NCBI RefSeq assembly: GCF_019649055.1
Contig: NW_026570251.1
Span: forward strand, 1,178,001-1,242,000
Direction of reading: 5' to 3'
Length of the DNA stretch: 64,000 nucleotides
Origin: Paramacrobiotus metropolitanus
Taxonomy: Eukaryota > Tardigrada > Eutardigrada > Parachela > Macrobiotidae
Part shown: piece by piece, positions 11,900-23,270 of the stretch
Position numbering within the stretch: position 1 is the first letter of the stretch
How the letters are laid out: each line of letters opens with the position of its first letter
The notes under the pieces: model-generated
What the model saw: only the letters and a program-made list of their open reading frames with translations
Databases searched by the model: none
Told to the model about the DNA's origin: nothing
Made by a program: the position numbers and the translations under genes

Positions 11900-13510
11900 A
11901 GCAACCAGCAAATATTTACGTATTGAAGTATTTTAGTATGGTAGCTGGAAAAGGATTAAGGAAGCCTAGCAACGATCCATATACTCTACCTGTCTCCGCA
12001 TTAGCTTTTCTGTTGTATACGTTCATCTTCCATCTCAGATGCAATTGGAAAATCGTAATCAAGTGTAATTTTATTATTTACCGACCGGTTTTTTTACTGA
12101 TTGAGTAGTTAAGGAAATTCGTTCGGACGTAGTGTTTTTATTTATCTGAATCGTCGGGATAGTATTTTACCATAGTGTAACTGTGTAATTGACGCCATCT
12201 TCGTAACCATTTTGCAACATGTGCTTAGTTTTCCATGGAAGTTTCTGTTGTTTTATTGAATGCGCATCTTCCAAATATTTCGAACTTCAGCACAGTGGAC
12301 TTCCACAGGTCAGATAAGGCGTTTCGTCTTCATGCATGCAAATCGCTTTAATCGATTATCGATCACTCATTATCGATGTGTTGTGAACTTGTGATGGAAT
12401 AAGGTCATCCATAATTATTGCGATGGAGCTCGTTATAAAGGGTTATTCAAGCAGTACAGAAATTTTTGAATGAAATTATAAATTAATCGAATTACTTTGC
12501 TCGAAAATTCGAATTATGGATCAAGAATAAACTGTCGGAATTGATTCTTCTTTGGTCCACTCAGGATAATTCTTTTCCTTTCTTTTGGACGAACTTAAAG
12601 AGACAATTCTTTTGGAGGTAACATTTACAGAATAGCTCTGCGCGATAATTCCAATTTTTATTTTGTTCTGGATGTACTGTACGTGTTGCCGTGCATGAAG
12701 AATCCAAGAGCTCCGCGAGAATCGTTTCCTGTTGAGTTGACATCACAGACACAGTGCCTTCTTTGTCAATAAGTATATCGTAATAATCTGTGGTACTTAA
12801 TTACGTTGGGAATTTAAGAATGTCGTTACTTATTATTTGTACCATTAAGCATCCGATGGCATCATACTTTTCTACTTAACAAAATTAAACTGGTTAGTTG
12901 ATTATTTAGTTTAGCTAAATACCTTCACTGACTAACATGGCGAAGAAATTGCTTCATTCCCCTGCAGCTTTTTTTCAAATTTTTATTGTACCACATCGTT
13001 GTCGCATTCCGCAGATGATTTTGGCAGATGGTTAATTTTTTCGGATTTTTGCTGTTGCAACAGATGCTTGTTGTCCCTTGTTTAGATGAGAGAACATCGG
13101 CGCTGTATCTCTCACAAATATCTCAGGATAGATCAGTAAAAACCTTTTCAGAAGATGGGTTGCATTAAAATGCGTTCATGTTGCATTAAAATTATTACAA
13201 CATATTTTCTGTTTTCTTCGAAATGATATACCTGTAGATGAGTACTACCTTTTTCTCTGGTGCATTGCCGTTATTTTGCGTGTGTCTCGCCGAAGGGGAC
13301 GATATACGTCGGCTTTTTTACACACTACGAGTAGTTTCACTGAACTGTGTGGGAAAGCGTCGTGCAATGGATGCGTGGACGCATTCGTATTGCCACCGGG
13401 ATTATTAAAGTCCTCATGAGTGAGCTCGCTCCATTCCTCGATAGAGCGCAAAGCCGCAGTGTACGATTCAAATCTGTATCCTAATTTAATTACCAATGCC
13501 ATGTCGGGTA
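11900..13510. repeat. Diverged duplication, copy I (mate at 31.4-34.5 kb)
   Basis: Landmarks occur in the same order at both sites: GTATTGAAGTATTTTAGTA/GTATAGAAGTATTTCAGTA, ATCGTCGGGATA, GTTGCAACAGA near 13050/32265, TTTCTGTTTTCTTCGA near 13205/32398, and GGGGACGATATA near 13297/34323. The copies are too diverged and indel-rich for a shared frame over most of their length. Confidence 0.6.
13245..13502 (-). pseudogene. Exon-like frame inside the duplication, unknown
   Basis: An 85-codon frame containing EEWSELTHEDFNNPGGNT and VVCKKADVYRPLRRD. The paralogous DNA at 34310-34480 encodes a recognisably similar but frame-broken version (for example the NNPGGN core). Conservation of this piece against a poorly conserved surround suggests it was once coding. 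No family recognised. Confidence 0.3.
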
Positions 13511-14225
13511 ATTACTGCAGAAACGCTGGTTAGGCAATGTGCGTGATGCCGGTTCGATATTGCAATACTGACTTTCATGCACAAAGGTGACCTTTCTTTT
13601 ACAGCATTTACAGGTGGCCATGACATGGCAGATATTATAAACTAGGTACAGAGCTTTTAGGTAAGTGCTTTAAATTTTTTTAATTTTTCGTTTCGTCCGA
13701 AAACTCTTAGCAAAAACTCAAAGAGCGAAATGCTCGCGCGTAGCCATTTCATTAGAAATTACAGCTCAAAATAATGAAATCGGTCACTTACTGTATACGC
13801 TTAGGCCTCTCGTCTGCTGTCCGATTTGCCGATAAACAATAACTGAGCATTTCCTAGTGTGTAATCGAAAGCAACGCCCTTGTAAAGCCGTTAAAGCTCG
13901 ACCTGGTTTTAATGCGTTTCAGTGCGTTTTTTTAGCTTGTTTATAGGGGTTTACCATGCCCTTTGGATGAGATTGTCTCTGCTTTCGTTTTCGGGAAGCA
14001 GTTATTGCTGACACAAGAAAACTCTTGTTGCTGGAATTCAGCATTCATATCGGCGTTTCTACATACAGATTCTGTCAATTGTTTTCGGCGGTGAGTAACT
14101 TTAGTAGAGCATGGTAGTGTCTCTTTAGTACAGTCACTCCCTTGGAATATGTGAAATCCTTCCCAATAAGCTTGCTGTAATCAGGAAGATCTTTTATAGT
14201 TTAGCATCTTTAGAGGAGCAGATCT
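13511..14225. other. No gene seen
   Basis: No convincing exon, hairpin or repeat boundary. Confidence 0.45.
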
Positions 14226-15261
14226 TCAGGAGCATTTCGGTTCATAATCCGTAAGATCCTTTGGATTTAAATAAAAACGTCGAATAAGGAGAATCGGGGA
14301 AATAAAAATAAATACATTTGACAAATTTTCATCGCTTTTATGCGCGTTCGAACTCTGAAAGCGCGTATTGACTGAAATAAATACATTACCCGCAGCAAGA
14401 GGAATATCGGTTTTGCATATGGTCCTCGAGAATTCGTCATCCCATAGTGAAAACACGAAATCACTAAAGTTTCACATATGGATTTGGCAGCACGATTCCG
14501 CTGTTGTGTCAAGATCGAGCCGCGGTTGATTTGTGTGAAGATTGAGCCGCGGTTGATATGCCTGATTCGCAGGCAGCAGGCTTTCCTCTTAGAGTGACCT
14601 TTAAAGTTTTCTTATACAACCAGTCGCCGTTCATTACAACGGTCAGAACTTCATGTGTCGGTCCGTTATCGGTGAAAGAGGGAACGATAGCCATCTCCTT
14701 ATCCATAATGTGTTCATTGTGTTACAATGCTGTGTCGTGTCGTCGGAATTTGACAACCGTGTCGTCGGTGAAAAACTGCATTTTAAACACGTAATTTTAT
14801 TATCACCGAACCGAGCCCTTAGCAGGAGCTGCGGTGTGTTTTCGCTTTCCTGACTTTCAAGTTTTTTGTCCAATAAATGTTCCCATGCTTCTTGCTGGTC
14901 GGTATAAACGGGATTGATAAGTACTGTACGTAATAGATATACAACAAACGCGATATTGAGGCTTCTGATGGGCCTCATGCGTAATAAAAATGAATATAAT
15001 GAACCTGATGCTTTTGGGGATAGATTACCATTATGTGTTAAAAAAATTCTGGCCCAATTTTGCGGTTGTTTGCTCTTGCATGTGTGGAAATTGTAAAGTT
15101 ACAATATCGTGCCTGTCGAGCAGTCCGTGATACAGCTGCCCCCTACCCCCCTGGGCAGTGTTAAAGATTGTGACCGTAGTATGATCGCATTCGACTGAAA
15201 TGATGACAAATCTATCGGAATCTACAGGAGTATTGTTACCGCTATGTTTACTCCATGTCAT
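14226..15261 (-). pseudogene. Cluster of protein-like exons, possibly a secreted or cell-surface gene relic
   Basis: Four minus-strand frames in order look protein-like. 15261-15031 contains RFVIISVECDHTTVTIFNT, preceded by a CAG acceptor-like site. 14978-14643 begins with a hydrophobic segment (AFVVYLLRTVLI) followed by an acidic/basic stretch. 14706-14509 contains VLTVVMNGDWLYKKTLKV. 14456-14226 contains GNVFISVNTRF. The second and third overlap out of frame near 14700, implying a 1-nt frameshift. The first piece weakly recalls beta-strand repeats of IgGFc-binding-type N-terminal domains; that is a guess. A tandem 24-bp duplication (GAGCCGCGGTTGAT, twice) interrupts at 14515-14560. Confidence 0.3.
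14515..14561. repeat. Short tandem duplication
   Basis: GATCGAGCCGCGGTTGATTTG is followed by GATTGAGCCGCGGTTGATATG, about 24 bp apart. Confidence 0.75.
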
Positions 15262-15412
15262 TCCGTATTGATGTTCTGTCTATGGCGATGAGCAAGTATG
15301 TGCTGTAAATATTCTTCTCATTAATTGTAACTTATGAATAAAGTGCGAGTAAATCAAACAGTCCGTTGCTACATAGAGGATACATACGCCAGCTGTTAAT
15401 TTCGGCCTTGTG

Positions 15413-15477
15413 TTTCCGTTTTTGGCAGCATCTCGGATATCGTCAACCGATATCCGCTTGCTTGCCGAATACGGAAA
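15413..15477 (+). repeat. Dispersed hairpin repeat, copy 3
   Basis: The inner stem reads CGGATATCG/CGATATCCG where other copies have CAGATATCG/CGATATCTG: both partners changed, which preserves pairing. Confidence 0.85.
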
Positions 15478-16670
15478 TCAGAAAGGTTTTCAACCGATCC
15501 ATGTGTTAACGGTATGCCTTGCAACACCAAGTGCACAAAGAAAACATTTTGTTGGAGTGTCGAAAGTATGAAATTACTGTAATTGTTAGGGCCTTTGAAG
15601 ATAAAAATGCTCGAGAAATCAACAGCAAATCATATTATTATGCGTTCACTGCACGCACGTTAGTACTGTACAGATACATGGCAATAACCTGTCGATACAA
15701 TTCGGTTTGGCTACGTACATATTATGGTTTGTAATTGGGAAAGACGTATGTCATCTCAGATCTGAGTGCTTGTGCATAATCTTAAATTGAAGCATTTCTA
15801 GAAGAAACTAACTTGTGCGCAGTAGATGTTGTTGCTTGCTAAATGCTAACCGAAAAAGCCGACTGATTCCGAATCTGCGCACAACAAAATCTTTTCTGCC
15901 TTTCCGTTATATTACAATTACCCCGAGGTCTATCATAACCCATCCAGGTAAATCAACTGATTACAGGAGGCTGCACTTGTCAAATACGGTTCCAGCGTTA
16001 ATAGAAAACCACGACTGCATGTAAACAAACCACAGAAAGAAAGACGTCTTGTGCTGTTGTGCTCGCTAAATAATTTCATGTACTGTAATTTAAAACAAGG
16101 ACATGTAAACAAGGCATGTACTGGCGCAACTGTTTAAAGAGTAGCTTTCTCTTCTAGCTTTCTCTTCCTCTTCTATTTATGTATTGCGTTTTTCGTTTGA
16201 CCAATAAAATTCATATAGCTCAATGAGTAGCATGCAGAATGCGGCACGGATCATCGGTTGTCATTAATTTTGTCTTGTGTGGCGAATGTCGGTTCTGCAG
16301 TGATGAGTATTTAATAATTAATATCGCCACCGGCGGATGCGCGGGTTGTTGTGCAAATAACCGCAACAGAGAGCTACCGGCGCAAAAAGTCCGCAATTCT
16401 TTCCCTGTTAGCTGATTCCTTATTATCATCAAAAACTGAAAACTATCCTAAACTTAATTGTAAGATTTTTCAATAAAGTTTCGCCTAAAAAAAATTAAAA
16501 ATATATTATTGGAAAAATAAATTGAAAAGTGAGTAAATTCAATATGATAAAATCATTTAAAGATTCAGTACATTATTTTCGCCAGTTCTCAAGTTCATTC
16601 GTTTCCGCAATGGACGGCTTCCGTTGCGCCTTAAATTGCATTTTTACAGGCTTGACTGCTGCGTTTATCG
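15478..16670. other. No gene; hairpin-repeat tail and AT-rich DNA
   Basis: 15480-15620 keeps the family tail (AAACATTTTGTTGGAGTGTCG). The remainder is AT-rich with a pyrimidine run near 16150 and no recognisable gene. Confidence 0.45.
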
Positions 16671-16679
16671 TGCTTAATT

Positions 16680-16991
16680 TTACGCAGGTACAACAACTGC
16701 ATAAGTAATGTACGCTACTGCGCAACGGTTGCATGTGGTACGTAGAAAAACATTTCTTGCACTGCAAAAACAAATGCATTTCTTGCATTGATCACCTTCG
16801 TCAAGAGGATAAAGTTTGTCTACCGCCATGAAGAGCGTCATTATGTGTTTTTCCAATTCCACAAATCGAATACCGTTTTCCAGTGGCAATGGACTTCGTG
16901 CAAGAGTGTGGTTAACAACCACCATGTTAGTTTTAATACTGTAATTACAGTAAAGTTGCTCAGCAACGCGCGGCAGGCTGGCGTTATTCAA
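16680..16991 (-). CDS. Hypothetical exon, unknown
   Basis: A 103-codon frame including LEKHIMTLFMAVDKLYPLD and a cysteine cluster (CKKCICFC, CNRC). It is longer than chance frames around it but has no recognised domain, no clear donor or acceptor, and no paralogue in the window. It may be chance. Confidence 0.2.
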   Translation of the reverse strand: MNNASLPRVAEQLYCNYSIKTNMVVVNHTLARSPLPLENGIRFVELEKHIMTLFMAVDKLYPLDEGDQCKKCICFCSARNVFLRTTCNRCAVAYITYAVVVPA

Positions 16992-16999
16992 CAGTTTGG

Positions 17000-18549
17000 A
17001 GCACGTGAACTGAAAGTCCGCGGTCTACAGTGCTTTTGCGACTGTAGGAGTTGTACTTAAACGCGCGTTGTTCCGTAAAACCAGCGTCACAGTCGCTTAC
17101 AAACGTCTAGGAATGCGCACTTTTGCAGCGCGTCCGTTATTATTCAGTGTGTCCATACAGTCGGAGTGCACGCCGTACTTTTGAATTTCACCTTCATTTG
17201 TTATGCTGAATTTTCTAAAGTAACGATTTCCTACTTTTCCTGTGAGCAAACAGCACAAATTTTCCACGAGCGAATCTGGTAAGTGGATAGTGTTACCGTT
17301 AGTGACAGGTTATCTTTTGAAGATGAATCGGCAGACGACATCTTTTCATAGTATACTAGTCATCTGCTCGACTAATTTGTGGGCTAAATTGCTTGTTTAA
17401 GTCTCGAACAGATAGATAAAGCTTGAAATGAGTATGAGTATAAGAAGCGCGGTAATATTATTTGACTGATAAAGCTAACATGCTAAGGTCACTGAATTTC
17501 TCCATACTCGTCCGTTCGGCTCACTTACGCAGTCATCTTTTTTAACTTACGTATTAAACCGCTTGCCCGTCACTGGTCAGTAACGTACTGACAAGTGACA
17601 GCAAGCAGGAAAATCTGGTGTAAACGCTGTAAACTGCAGTGTACAAAGTATTCCACAACACCGCAGCTATTTTTGCCAGCGCGCTGGATTCCGGTGGTAA
17701 CGCTGGCACTTACGGAATAGATACCAGATGGAAGTGGGATCATCGGAGATGAGTATTAAAGGCGAATATGAGTCAATGTATGGCTCATGTTCAGCAGCAA
17801 TGGGCACCAGGCGGCACCAACTGCGGCTTTCAGTATACTTCGAAGTAGTCAAAACAGGATTAATAATTTTTTTGTATCACTGGCGCAAGAACCAACCGTG
17901 CGAACAAGCTGTTCATACGGCCGTTTTCAGCGGAATAAATGGAAACAAATTTCATGGAGATTTTGTTTTGATTTAAGGGTATCAGATGTTGTTATACACT
18001 TATACCTAAGTAGGATTAAGCAGACGAGAGTTCTTGGGGTGCACGTACATATTGGCACTGTTACAAATACATGTAATCTGTCTTGCGTGTATCTGTATAT
18101 GGCTTTGGCTTCCAACTTCTTTCGCCTGCAATAGTTGCAAAACGTCTGCCTTTACGGTTATCGAAGTTGAGTTTTGCTCTGCATGTGTCATAACTTAATG
18201 AGTGAGTTTTTTTGAGAATCTGTTCGCCATCGCCATAAGCACTGCGTACTGGTTACACCCTTCGGAGACAGCTACACCCCAGTTGGTCAATGAGAACAAA
18301 ATAGTTGGAGTGGTCTTCATCAGACCCAGCCACTCTTAACCTGTAAAGCGCAAATACAGCATTTTACCATTCGAACATTGTTATGTGTAGTGTGTGTGGA
18401 TTCTGCGTATATACATACAAGTACTGACAAGTACGTACTTCCAGAATACAGAATCTGTATTCTGGAAATACGTCTGATGTATTTCCTTCAACTCGCGGTA
18501 GACTGACTCTTGTTCCCGGTAACATAGCAACACCATCTTCCGTTGATAA
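17000..18549. other. No gene seen
   Basis: Several overlapping frames of 60-115 codons on both strands, none with protein-like composition. A short perfect inverted repeat (CAGAATACAGAATCTGTATTCTG) lies near 18440-18470. Confidence 0.4.
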
Positions 18550-18551
18550 TA

Positions 18552-19495
18552 CGAGGGTCACTCAGAAAGTAATGATAATCAGTATCAGTTAGTAATCATA
18601 AAATTATGCACTAATTTTTTAAAACTGTAGCATTCATAACTAGATCATAGGGCAATGGCCGTGGCCATACCGCCTAAGGTTGGCGGTTGGCAAGGCTCTG
18701 AACATGGCTGAGTAGCGCTGATTTTTCACTGATCACTGAAAACGTTGCCTTAATTACTGGCCAGTTTTCATGATATTATTTTGAAAAATTGATTTGCAGA
18801 GAGAAGTGTAGAATTTTTTCATGCTGCATTGCCTGTTCTGTTGCCTTAGTAAAGACCATTCTTTGCTGATGTTGCCAGCTGGTTCCAGCGAACTCGCACC
18901 GAGAACTGCGTTTTGACAACGGTGCTCAAATTTTGGAATATGTTTTCAGTTTTCACTTTCGAAAAGTCCTCATAGTCGAAACCCTGATCGTGAAGGATTC
19001 TTTTCCGACCCCGAAGCAATAGCAGAGGTCTAAGCATTATGGAAGGAAAGGTGTCAAGGGTGTGCTGCAGCTTCTTACTGATAAAGCAGAAGAAGATGGT
19101 TTTGACACGGTATCATCCGTGTGGTGCAATATCGCGAAAATCCACAGATAAGCACTCCGTTCCTGCTTTATTTTTTTTCTCGGCCTGGAGTAAAAGTATC
19201 GTTCCACATTATTTTTCTTAGGTTACCTTAGTCCTTTATCTGTTCCAAATATTTCCTGGCTTGAAAAAATTGTTGCGTGGTAAAAGTTTGAAAATGATGA
19301 AGAACTGGAAGAAAATATCAATACAGCGATCTCTAATTTACCACCTAATTTCTTTTCGAAAATGTTTGATGAGTGGCAGACTAGATGTTTGCGTTGCATA
19401 GAGATGAAGGGGCAGTATTTTGAGAAAATACGAGGAAAGCGCTGATTCAATAAAAAATCGTGCGATAGTTATCATTACTTTCTGAGTGACCCTCG
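18552..19495 (+). mobile_element. Mariner-type DNA transposon (decayed)
   Basis: Ends are 27-bp inverted repeats without a mismatch (18552-18578 and 19469-19495), beginning CGAGGGTCACTCAGAAAGTA. They are flanked by TA at 18550-18551 and 19496-19497, the target duplication of Tc1/mariner elements. At 944 bp it is shorter than the usual ~1.3 kb, so the interior has deletions. Transposase remnants on the plus strand (next entry) confirm the type. It lies just outside the 3' end of the intact two-exon gene. Confidence 0.92.
19284..19445 (+). pseudogene. Mariner transposase C-terminus
   Basis: The frame encodes an acidic helix and then FDEWQTRCLRCIEMKGQYFE before a stop, matching the conserved C-terminal end of mariner transposases (W, RC and YFEK positions). 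Just upstream, in another frame, FPGLKKLLRGK (around 19245-19287) matches the preceding conserved segment, so at least one frameshift separates them. The catalytic DDD region further 5' cannot be followed. Non-functional. Confidence 0.85.
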
Positions 19496-19539
19496 TACAA
19501 CCATGAACCAATGTCACACAGTTTACAAATATAATGACC

Positions 19540-20468
19540 TTATTGGCGTGAAGTTATCACATTGAGGTTCGTTAACATTTGATTGTTAGCAAGGTTTGCA
19601 TTAAAATTCATTGGCTCGTTGAATGACAGCCGAAATGTGCGAACGCCGAAGTGAACGACAGCTGAAATGTACTGCCGTCGAAGTGAATCGCAGCCGAAAA
19701 ATTTTGGCTGAATTGAAAACGGCCGAAGTGACCGGTGGTCGCTTTGGGCTTCTTTGGGCTTTGCACTTTCCCGCCTCGAGCTGTTTGTCCCGGCATGGTA
19801 GCTGTCGCATAGCAACGTTTTTGACGCGGCCATGCTTTTCGACCTTGTTTCCTGTTGCAGATTGACCCTGAATTGAAACGCACCATCCTTCGTCTTGCTA
19901 ATTGTACTTTGCATCTTCGTTGCTAAGATTTGACTTAAATGCCACAACACAATTTCATTTGGACAGGGCTCCATGAGAGGGCAGCTCGCCGCGTCCGGTC
20001 GCCCTGGGGCATCGCTGTTCCCTGTAGACAGTTCAAGCGTGTCAGATTCATCAGCTTGCCTCTCCGTTAGGCCCAACCCAGTATCCGCATGACCATCAGA
20101 ACTGCAAAGGTCAAACAAACCCATCACGAAGGCATCGAGCAACAATGCTCGCACATGTCTTACCCGTAGGCCGTTTCCGTCTCCACTCCAAGATTCTCCA
20201 CAGTCTTCTTTAAATTCTGTATTCCCTGCAAACTGCTCTTCAGCGTATCACCCTCCAGTTCTTCTACTGTCCAAACACCGCCTGTAACATTCTGCAAGCG
20301 ATAATCTCCATCACGAATCCAAATATAATAGCCACTGCATATCTTTTTAACCAAATAGCCCGCCACCTGTTGACTGGCATCCAGAGATTTCCCAAAATGC
20401 GTCTGCCAAGGATTTGGCATTGTCACATGCCCATTCAGACGGCGCAGCGTTTCCTGACTTAAAATCAT
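19540..20468 (-). CDS. Two-exon gene, 288 aa, unknown family (best-preserved copy)
   Basis: Exon 1 is 20468-20164 (ATG at 20468), followed by a GTAAGA donor. The intron, 20163-20102 (62 bp), ends TTTGCAG. Exon 2 is 20101-19540. The junction joins in phase (codon GG|T) and gives 288 codons with no stop. Exon 1 contains SGYYIWIRDGDYRLQNVTGG and a Leu-rich helix; exon 2 contains DTGLGLTERQADES. I see no signal peptide, membrane helix or known motif; one NVT sequon is present. Exon 2 diverges completely from the other copies after about 60 residues, so the 3' part may be a recombined or captured tail. Whether it is expressed is unknown. Confidence 0.5.
20102..20163 (-). other. 62-bp spliceosomal intron
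   Basis: GTAAGA donor and TTTGACCTTTGCAG acceptor. Copy 1 has a 62-bp intron at the same place (10775-10836). In copy 3 the donor reads GCAAGC. Confidence 0.65.
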
Positions 20469-21330
20469 CTAACAGGTCCTTTTGTCGCTGCCAGGAGAAC
20501 CACAGAAATCCCGAAAATCAATAGTCCAAATCTGCTTTTGTTTGGGTTTCTATCCGTTGAACACTTCAAGGTGTAAATTTCAGTAAATATTCAGCATTTT
20601 GCGCTAGTATGAAGTCGCCAGACACCTTACTCTAACTGAAGATTTGTTCCGAAATCGTTTAAAAAATTACCCCGAAAACGATGTGAGTCGTTGGGTGCGT
20701 ACACAACGTGCAGCTATAGTCGCTTGTGCCAAGCCATAATCGGCGGCTTTTACACCATGTCCCGCTTCGGCTTCGTTTTAAGCAATTATTAATTACAGTA
20801 ACTATAGTTATTAGCAACGCTGGCAAGTCTTAATTGCGCAAATAACTTCTGCCTCATAATTATTTCGTTAATTATCCATCTTCGTTCGCAGTTACGGTAC
20901 TGCAGTCTGACGTTACGCAAGACCCTACGTAGTTATTGTGGTTTACTTGAACACGAACGTACGTAATACTTTTCCTTTACCGCTCCCGTCATTCTGGCAG
21001 ATAGATACAAAGGTTTACAACATGCAAAGCTTCAGCCTTCAGGTCTGCAGCGTTCGGAGGCGTGAAAGTGCGTATTCGTCCTAATATTCGTCGTTGCTGT
21101 CTACAAAGTGCCCGTACAGTCTAGTAATGCTTGCATAAATGAAAGAATTCACATTTTGCTAATTATTCTGTTTTTTAGTTTTTGGGATTCTTGGTAATTT
21201 CTGCATGAGCTTACAGAGCACACGGATTTTGAGTACCGCTAGCAGCTTGATGTTTCCAGGTTGACTTGGTTTCGAAAACGATTCCCAAGTACTAGCACTA
21301 TAGATACTGTACCCGAGCAACCTGTAGAAA
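20469..21330 (-). repeat. Shared upstream region of the gene family, then spacer
   Basis: 20470-20815 matches 11120-11510 (CGCTGCCAGGAGAACCA, TCCGTTGAACACTTCAAGG, TAGTCGCTTG, AATTATTAATTACAGTAA), so the duplicated unit includes about 350 bp of 5' flank. 21165-21320 resembles 24530-24680 (TTTTTTAGTTTT, GATTCCCAAGT/GATTCCTTGGC). Confidence 0.6.
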
Positions 21331-22210
21331 GTCTTACCCGTGGGCCGTTTCCGTCTCCACTCGAAGATCCTCCACAATCTTCTTTAAATTCTGTATTCCC
21401 TGAAAAATACTCTTTAGCGTATCACCCTCCAGTTCTTTTACTGTCCAAACACCGTCTGTAACATTCTACAAGCTGTAATCTGCATCACCCACCCAAAAAT
21501 AACAGGCACAGCATATCCCCTTAACCAAAGAGCCCACCCTACTGACATCCAGAAATTTCCCAAAATGCGTCGAACAAAGAGTTAGCATTGTCGCTACATT
21601 TACCACCGCACCGTGCTGCATCCGACCGTTGACGAGAACGTCCACTGCATGCCAAGCGAAAACTAAACGTTGTTTTCGTCTCCCTAGACCAGCATTATAT
21701 TAAGATTCTGCTTTATACGTGGGCGGTGCCGTCGAGCATTAGCAGTTAGCGTCAAGTGCAGTAAGTTGCCAGTAACTGAACAGGACACTCGCTAGCAAGC
21801 GAATATCTGCGGGATGCGTCTTCGAATATGTGCGGTAGGTTCAAATATTGCGTTGCGTCGAAATAAGAAAAAAAAACCGTGCACGGCTTTTCTCTGCTTG
21901 ATGACCATTTTACTGGGAGCAGCCGCTACGATTTAAAGTCAGCGTAGGGTATCGACCCGGTTTCCCTTTCACGGACATTTGGTGGGTGCGAACCGTGTGA
22001 GCATTTCTTTACAATTCGAGCTCACGCCGCGTCGCGAATTGCATATCGTCCGATGGGCAGTCTTCTAAGGGGGATTCCAGTGACATTCCTACGCAGAAGT
22101 ACTGTACTGTGTTGAGTTCTGCTGCTATAGCGACTTTTTCCAGTCCTTAACCTGGGGGCTTTTGCACGATGCCCCGCTTTGGCTCTATTTTACTGGGTAA
22201 CAAAACAAAG
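21330..22210 (-). pseudogene. Two-exon gene family, copy 4 (exon 1 fragment)
   Basis: 21335-21600 repeats exon 1 of the family (CCGTGGGCCGTTTCCGTCTC and the following 250 bp, minus strand) with deletions and no intact frame; exon 2 is missing. 22120-22205 carries the distal 5' flank landmark (GGGGGCTTTTGCAC, ACTGGGTAACAAA). It lies head-to-tail next to copy 3. Confidence 0.6.
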
Positions 22211-22289
22211 TTTAAAACTTTAAATTAAGAGCTGACAAGCGACGCTTGGGAAAGTAATTGTAGTCAACAGCGACGCTGGCAGTTATTAA

Positions 22290-23270
22290 ATAGCATCTGC
22301 AAATTTTCATGACAAAGTTACAACTTACATAACAGCCTGAGTATGTAACTCGTAGATGAACCTCAGGCAGCGCTAGGGATAGAATCCCTGTTAATTCTGG
22401 AGGAAATCCACAAAAGACTCTTTAAATGCAGAAAACGGCCTATAACTGCCGGATTCGTGATAAACTGTATATTATATACTGCTTTTATAGGCCGCGTAAA
22501 GCGTTACAATTTTTATGTCGCTCGGAAATTGTCTTTGACCCATTTTGGAGCGACGAATGCGTTTAGAACAAATACCGGCGAAGTCGGTTCGCCGGCTAAG
22601 TCGTATGGTCCCTACTGCTACTCGAGTCTAAGCCGTATGCTGGATACGACTTCAACTCGCTTATGCACTACTGATTGCTTATGCATACAATTTATTAAGG
22701 AATTTCCGTCATTACGCGGAATACGTGGGATTATGTCCGTTGGTGCATCAGAGCCGGTATGGTTCAAATACAGTATCGCTCCGAAATTTTGACAGGATCA
22801 GAATGGCTATCGTTTTTCGCACGCCACAAACAAAAACTAAGAAGGCAAAGCAGCCCAAATATTACTGCCTCGTATGCGGAATCGTTTTCCATATCGACAC
22901 CGTTCCCTTTGCGTTGCCACACGTTCGATCTCTTCGGCCGCGCAGAATCACTTCTAAATGCAACAACGCAATTCCATTTGGACAGGGCTTCATCACAGGG
23001 CAAATCGCCTCGTCCGGACGCCCCGGGCCATCGCTGTTCCCGGTTGACAGTTCAAGAGAGGCAGATTCATCAGCTTGCCTCTCCGTTTGGCCCAACCCAG
23101 TATCCGCATTTCCGTCAGAACTGCAAAGCTCAAACAAACCCATCACGAAGGCATCGAGCAACCAGTGCTCGCACATGGCTTGCCCGTGGGCCGTTTCGGT
23201 TTGCCTCGGCCGTCTTCTTCGGGGGAAATTCATGGAAACCAACCAGCTCATTGCACCGCTTCTTGATTAG
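22290..23270 (-). pseudogene. Two-exon gene family, copy 3 (3' half)
   Basis: Exon 2 and the 3' flank are present (DGNADTGLGQTERQADESAS, then CCGGCGAAGTCGGTTCGCCG in the flank), but only the last few codons of exon 1 remain. The donor is GC (GGGCAAGCC) rather than GT and the intron is 63 bp, so the frame reads straight through it. A stop follows soon after the conserved exon 2 region (frame ends at 22862). Decayed. Confidence 0.6.
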
